Assembly (NCBI GenBank): GCA_021443065.1
Contig: JABUUR010000464.1
Span: forward strand, 1-10,655
DNA from: Fibrobacter sp.
GTDB taxonomy: Bacteria > Fibrobacterota > Fibrobacteria > Fibrobacterales > Fibrobacteraceae
Length of the DNA stretch: 10,655 nt
Direction: 5' to 3'
Shown here: positions 7,181-10,655 of the stretch, in pieces
How positions within the stretch are numbered: the stretch's first letter is position 1
Layout: every line of letters begins with the position of its first letter
Translations under genes and position numbers: made by a program
Notes under the pieces: generated by a model
What the model was told of the DNA's origin: nothing
The model's input: the letters and a program-made list of their open reading frames with translations, nothing else
Databases searched by the model: none

Positions 7181-8488
7181 TTACCGCTTTGAAATTGCAA
7201 AACAGGGGGAAATCGCCCCAGGGGCCCAATACACGTCCAATTTCACTATCCTACCGTCCAGGGAGCGGACGATGGCAAAGCCGTCCTCCCGGTTTTCTAC
7301 GGCGAGGGAACCATGCCTCAGGGCAGGTTCCTGCTTTCGCAAGGCTATAAGGTCGCAAATCCAGTCGTAAACGGGATTTTTCTGCATTTCCTTGAGCTTT
7401 TCCCAGGGAATCGTACGTCGGTTGTCGGGGTCCTTGCCCCCTTCCATGCCCAGTTCGTCGCCGTAGTAGATGCAGGGGGCGCCCGGCATAAAGAACATGA
7501 GGGCCATGGCGAGGCGCACGCGGGCCTCGTCGGAGCAAGGCTGGCTCTTCAAGCGGCTGGTGTCGTGACTCCCCAGCAGGTTCATGGGGATGTCGCCCGC
7601 AGGCCTCTGCCCCAGGGAACTGTAGCGGAACTGGGGGAACGCACCCCGGAGGCGGACGCAGAACTCCTCCGTAGAGATCGGTTCATTCTCGAAGAGGTAC
7701 GCCATGACCGCCTTACGGAACACGTAGTTCATGACGCCGTCGAACTGGTCCCCCTGAAGCCAGCGGGCGGGGTCGTCCCAAATTTCGCCTACGATGTAGG
7801 CCTGGGGATTGACCGCCTTGACCCGACAGCGAAATTCCTGCCAAAAACTGTCATCATCGATTTCGTTGGGCACATCCAGACGCCAGCCGTCAATACCCCG
7901 TTTCATCCAGAACTCGCCTACCCTCATCAAGTATTCGCGGACATCCGGATTGGATGTATTGAACTTCGGAAGGGCAGGCATGTTCCACCAGCATTGGTAA
8001 TTGGGCTTGCCGGAGTAGGCATGCAGGGGCCACGCCTTTACATGGAACCAGTCTGCGTAGGGCGAATTCTTGCCCAGTTCCATAAGGCTGTTGAACTGAA
8101 AGAAACCGCGGGAGCAATGGTTGAATACACCGTCCAGAACAATGCGAATCCCCAACTTATGGGCCTTTTTTACCAGTCGGTCAAAATCGGTCATTGTCCC
8201 CAACACCGGATCGATTTCGAAGTAATCCACCGTATGGTAGCGGTGATTGGAATTGCTCTTGAAAATCGGGCACAAGTAAATAGCGTTTACGCCCAGGTCC
8301 GCAACGTAGTTTAGTTTGTCTGCAATTCCTGTAAGATTGCCGCCGAACATGTTTTCGCGGGTGGGCTTGGAACCCCAATCCACAAAGCGCCCTACGGCCT
8401 TGTACCGCAGGGAGCGACAAAAGCGGTCAGGAAAAATCTGATAAAAAACAGCGTCCTTAACCCAGGCTGGAGCAAAAACTTCGTTCAT
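7181..8488 (-). CDS. Intracellular GH13 alpha-glucanase (neopullulanase/cyclomaltodextrinase-like)
   Basis: Alpha-amylase family hydrolase of alpha-1,4 (possibly also alpha-1,6) linkages in maltodextrins or related glucans. All conserved regions are visible in the 435 residues: VFYQIFPDRF at the barrel start, region I DGVFNH (119-124), region II GWRLDVPNE with nucleophile D205, region III VGEIWD with acid/base E235, and region IV GSHD with D309. The region V segment reads MPALPKFN, related to the MPKLN marker of the neopullulanase subgroup (GH13_20). Unlike typical members (about 580 residues) it lacks the N-terminal CBM34 domain, beginning right at the catalytic barrel, and its C-terminal beta domain is cut to roughly 50 residues. 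There is no signal peptide, so it should be cytoplasmic. I chose the ATG at 8488; starting further upstream would add 22 low-quality residues overlapping malQ. The ribosome binding site is weak. It lies 31 bp after malQ and should be co-transcribed with it. Exact specificity is uncertain. Confidence 0.88.
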   Translation of the reverse strand: MNEVFAPAWVKDAVFYQIFPDRFCRSLRYKAVGRFVDWGSKPTRENMFGGNLTGIADKLNYVADLGVNAIYLCPIFKSNSNHRYHTVDYFEIDPVLGTMTDFDRLVKKAHKLGIRIVLDGVFNHCSRGFFQFNSLMELGKNSPYADWFHVKAWPLHAYSGKPNYQCWWNMPALPKFNTSNPDVREYLMRVGEFWMKRGIDGWRLDVPNEIDDDSFWQEFRCRVKAVNPQAYIVGEIWDDPARWLQGDQFDGVMNYVFRKAVMAYLFENEPISTEEFCVRLRGAFPQFRYSSLGQRPAGDIPMNLLGSHDTSRLKSQPCSDEARVRLAMALMFFMPGAPCIYYGDELGMEGGKDPDNRRTIPWEKLKEMQKNPVYDWICDLIALRKQEPALRHGSLAVENREDGFAIVRSLDGRIVKLDVYWAPGAISPCFAISKR

Positions 8489-8519
8489 ATCAGAAACGCG
8501 TCCGGAGCAATTTTTCGAT

Positions 8520-10499
8520 TTAGATTTTCCACATGGGGCGGCGCTTGCGGACATCTACCAGTTTGCGGATATCGGAACTGAGAGAAGAGTAGTCCAGCAA
8601 GTCGTCTACGGAGCAAGGCAGCCTGTAGCACCAGTTGGAGGCACCAACGGTTCCCGGCACGTTCACCCGTTCTTCGCTGGCAGGCCCCTTGGACAAGTTC
8701 GCAGAAAGGGCAAAGTAATCTTGCACAGGCAAAATACAGAACATGCTGTTGGAAGAGAACACGTGGGACAGCAAGGTGCGGGCCACGGTGGGGGTCATCT
8801 CCTGGGGAGCGGCCCCCTGCAGGTGGGCATGGGACCAGTAAAGCTCCTTGTCAAAATCAGGTTCTTCCCACAGGCCGCGCAGGGTGGATGTATCATGGCA
8901 GCTGGTGGTGCAAACAGAAAGCCTCGGGTATTCCTCCATGTCGTAGTAAGGGGAATAAGGCACATTCCAATTACGGGCCCAGCGCTCAATGCGCAAGGAC
9001 AAGATGTTCAACTTGTTCAGCACCGTAGGTACGCAGGGAGGCACGGCACCAAGGTCTTCGGCACAGACCAGCATGTCCGTCTCGTTGGCCAATACGGAAA
9101 GCAGTTTGAAGGCGTTGGCTTCCCACAGGCCATTCTGGCAATTCTCGTTGTTCCTGAGAATTTCCTGGAGTTTTTTCTGTTCGTATTCCGGCAGCGTAAA
9201 CAGCACCGGCTGGTTGTACCAGTACCAGAAGGGGTAAAAAGTGTTTTCGTCACCGGAAGGGATAAATACACGATTCCAATACACCTTCAACAGGCCGTCC
9301 TTGGCCCCCTGGGGTTCGTCCAGGCCGGTAATGGCCTTTTCGCAGTCGTATTCCGGCTTGATTACGAAACGGTCGAATTCGTTGGGCAGGTTCTGGAAAT
9401 ACAGAGAAACCAATCGTTCCGTCTGGTCGCCCAGGAATGAACGAAGCTGGTCCACGGAATAGTTGGGACGGCGGAGGTATTCCAAGGTTTCGGGAATGAA
9501 CCCGGCATTGGTAAGTTCGGCCTTGGTCAAGGGCACGCAAGGATTGAACCGCCCCATGATGCCGGTGACTTCCTTTTGCGGAATGGACCAGATGCGGAAA
9601 AATCCAAGCACATGGTCGATGCGGTAGGCGTGGTAAAACTTGCTGGCCTGGGCCAAACGTTTACGCCACCAGGTAAAGTTGTCCTGTTCCAACACATCCC
9701 AGCGGTAAGTAGGGAAACCCCAGTTTTGGCCGCTGTAACTGAACATATCGGGAGGAGCACCGGCACGGTCGTCCAGGGAGAAATACTTGCGCTCGGACCA
9801 TACGTCGGCACTGTCCTCGTTGATCAGGATCGGAATGTCACCCTTGAGACGAAGACCCAGCTTGGAAATTTCCTCTACCGCAGACTTGAACTGCATTTCG
9901 GCAACGCACTGCATCCATGCCTGGAACAGGCAATCCTTGGCAAACTTTTTCCAAAGTTTCTCCAATTCCTTTTCGTCGGGATCGCGGTATTCCGGCCAAT
10001 CCTTCCAACTGGCTTCGTTATTTTTCGCCTTGAGGGTACAATAAATGCAGTAAGGCTTCGCCCACTTGTTTTCTTCGATCCATCGGGAAAGTATTTCGTC
10101 TTTTTTGATGGAATCGTAACTGTTGTCAAAAATCTGGCGGAGGATGTGTCGTTTCCAGGAGGAAATCTTGTAGTAGTCGATTTTTCCGAGCCTGTCGAAT
10201 TCAGCCTTGGCGGACTCTATATCCAGGGCAAATTCAGAGGATCCTTCCACGGACTGGATATTGATGAACACCGGATTCAGGGCAAAGGCGCTGCGAGCAC
10301 TGTAGGGGCTGGATTCGGCCCCCGTGTCGTTCACCGGCAACAACTGGATAATATTGAAATCGCAGAACTGGGCCCAACGGGCAAAAGGAATCAAGTCAAG
10401 ATATTCGCCAATGCCTATGCTCTGCTTGCTGTAAAGACTAAAAAGAGGAACGGCTACGCCGCTCTGGAAGAAAGATAATTCACCATATCGCATACCCAT
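8520..10499 (-). CDS. malQ: 4-alpha-glucanotransferase (amylomaltase), GH77
   Basis: Disproportionating enzyme that transfers alpha-1,4-glucan segments between malto-oligosaccharides, releasing glucose and making longer chains that phosphorylase can use; cytoplasmic. The 659 residues contain the GH77 hallmarks: SSPYSARSAFALNPVF (63-78), the YRIDHVLGFFR block with nucleophile D295, the AEDLG block with acid/base E481, SCHDTSTLRG with D536, and a C-terminal NVPGT...NW...R block (613-626). It is longer than the ~500-residue bacterial amylomaltases, resembling the large type (plant DPE2 and Bacteroidota MalQ), which carries an insert between the nucleophile and acid/base regions (here 295 to 481). 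It lacks the N-terminal CBM20 starch-binding modules often found in that type. Two in-frame ATGs (10499 and 10493) are equally possible and neither has a Shine-Dalgarno sequence. It is the first gene of an operon with the GH13 gene downstream, which points to maltodextrin or glycogen turnover. Confidence 0.93.
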   Translation of the reverse strand: MGMRYGELSFFQSGVAVPLFSLYSKQSIGIGEYLDLIPFARWAQFCDFNIIQLLPVNDTGAESSPYSARSAFALNPVFINIQSVEGSSEFALDIESAKAEFDRLGKIDYYKISSWKRHILRQIFDNSYDSIKKDEILSRWIEENKWAKPYCIYCTLKAKNNEASWKDWPEYRDPDEKELEKLWKKFAKDCLFQAWMQCVAEMQFKSAVEEISKLGLRLKGDIPILINEDSADVWSERKYFSLDDRAGAPPDMFSYSGQNWGFPTYRWDVLEQDNFTWWRKRLAQASKFYHAYRIDHVLGFFRIWSIPQKEVTGIMGRFNPCVPLTKAELTNAGFIPETLEYLRRPNYSVDQLRSFLGDQTERLVSLYFQNLPNEFDRFVIKPEYDCEKAITGLDEPQGAKDGLLKVYWNRVFIPSGDENTFYPFWYWYNQPVLFTLPEYEQKKLQEILRNNENCQNGLWEANAFKLLSVLANETDMLVCAEDLGAVPPCVPTVLNKLNILSLRIERWARNWNVPYSPYYDMEEYPRLSVCTTSCHDTSTLRGLWEEPDFDKELYWSHAHLQGAAPQEMTPTVARTLLSHVFSSNSMFCILPVQDYFALSANLSKGPASEERVNVPGTVGASNWCYRLPCSVDDLLDYSSLSSDIRKLVDVRKRRPMWKI

Positions 10500-10557
10500 A
10501 ATATATAATTTTTTGAGACGCCTGCAAAATGCTGAGGCAATTTCAGCCGACAGCAGA

Positions 10558-10654
10558 AATGACGCAATGGATTATATGATGCTGGGGGATCCCGGGTCAA
10601 GCCCGGGATGAAGCATTTCTTAGCGCTTGACACTTCGTGTCCCGCTGCGTCATT
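10558..10654. repeat. Intergenic palindromic element with inverted 9-mer ends
   Basis: AATGACGCA at 10558-10566 and its exact reverse complement TGCGTCATT at 10646-10654 bound a 97-bp segment. Inside are a perfect 8-bp hairpin (ATCCCGGG 10589-10596, loop TCAAG, CCCGGGAT 10602-10609) and a second hairpin (GACAC 10629-10633, loop TTC, GTGTC 10637-10641) flanked by AGCG/CGCT (10622-10625 and 10643-10646). It codes for nothing. The build resembles REP/MITE-like dispersed intergenic repeats, but only one copy is in the window and the element may extend past the edge. Confidence 0.45.
10571..10600 (-). promoter_or_regulatory. Putative malQ promoter, sigma70-like
   Basis: On the minus strand a -35 box TTGACC (10595-10600) and a perfect -10 box TATAAT (10571-10576) are separated by 18 bases. 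Transcription would start near 10564, giving a ~65-base leader before malQ. The -35 box lies in the loop and 3' arm of the hairpin 10589-10609. The boxes fit the classic consensus better than expected by chance, but the -35 part belongs to a repeat-like palindrome, so it may be coincidental. Confidence 0.45.
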
Positions 10655-10655
10655 C

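Noticed and set aside
7313..8314. A 333-codon + strand frame opposite the GH13 gene
   Set aside because: It is in codon register with the GH13 gene, which has all four catalytic regions; the + product shows no recognisable features.
8489..8554. Upstream start for the GH13 gene, overlapping the malQ 3' end
   Set aside because: The extra 22 residues do not resemble GH13 sequence or a signal peptide. The ATG at 8488 starts just before the conserved WVKDAVFYQIFPDRF block.
9576..10478. A 300-codon + strand frame opposite malQ
   Set aside because: Same-register antisense shadow of malQ; no motif and no ribosome binding site.
10500..10655. CRISPR repeat, tRNA or riboswitch in the right-edge intergenic region
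   Set aside because: The symmetry is of single hairpins; there are no regularly spaced direct repeats, no cloverleaf with a T-loop, and no conserved riboswitch core that I recognise.

Overview
The window holds seven protein-coding genes, all from recognisable families except one small lipoprotein, and no RNA gene, CRISPR array, insertion sequence or phage gene that I can see. It looks like a core chromosomal region of a Gram-negative, didermic bacterium. A fused SecDF, a lipobox lipoprotein, TAnnTTTG-like promoter motifs and an intracellular GH77/GH13 maltodextrin pair suggest the Fibrobacterota–Chlorobi–Bacteroidota group. Fibrobacter is my best guess, but this rests on overall impression and not on a database match.

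Layout. On the + strand from the left edge: gyrB (its first ~24 codons lie outside the window), then, 2 bp after its stop, a long-chain polyprenyl diphosphate synthase gene, then a short lipoprotein gene of unknown function. These three look co-directional and probably co-transcribed. The lipoprotein gene ends 14 bp from the end of a convergent corA-type metal transporter gene. From there to the right edge every gene is on the - strand: corA (3394-4329), secDF (4440-7067) with a good intrinsic terminator, a GH13 alpha-glucanase (7181-8488) and malQ (8520-10499). In transcription order malQ is followed after 31 bp by the GH13 gene, a two-gene maltodextrin/glycogen-utilisation operon. After 113 bp of leader comes secDF, then corA.

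Function. MalQ disproportionates malto-oligosaccharides and the GH13 enzyme hydrolyses maltodextrins or related alpha-glucans. Neither has a signal peptide, so the pair should act on cytoplasmic maltodextrin or stored glycogen. SecDF drives late steps of Sec export with the proton-motive force. The prenyl synthase supplies side chains for quinone or undecaprenyl-type carriers, and GyrB is the ATPase subunit of gyrase.

Most worth a second look are non-coding: (i) a ~97-bp intergenic segment at the right edge, bounded by inverted 9-mers, containing two hairpins and a near-consensus sigma70-type promoter for malQ; (ii) a hairpin core there that recurs, with 2 of 17 bases changed, as the secDF terminator; and (iii) a structured secDF leader that contains a 15-codon ORF. 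I did not find convincing evidence of an undescribed multi-gene system.
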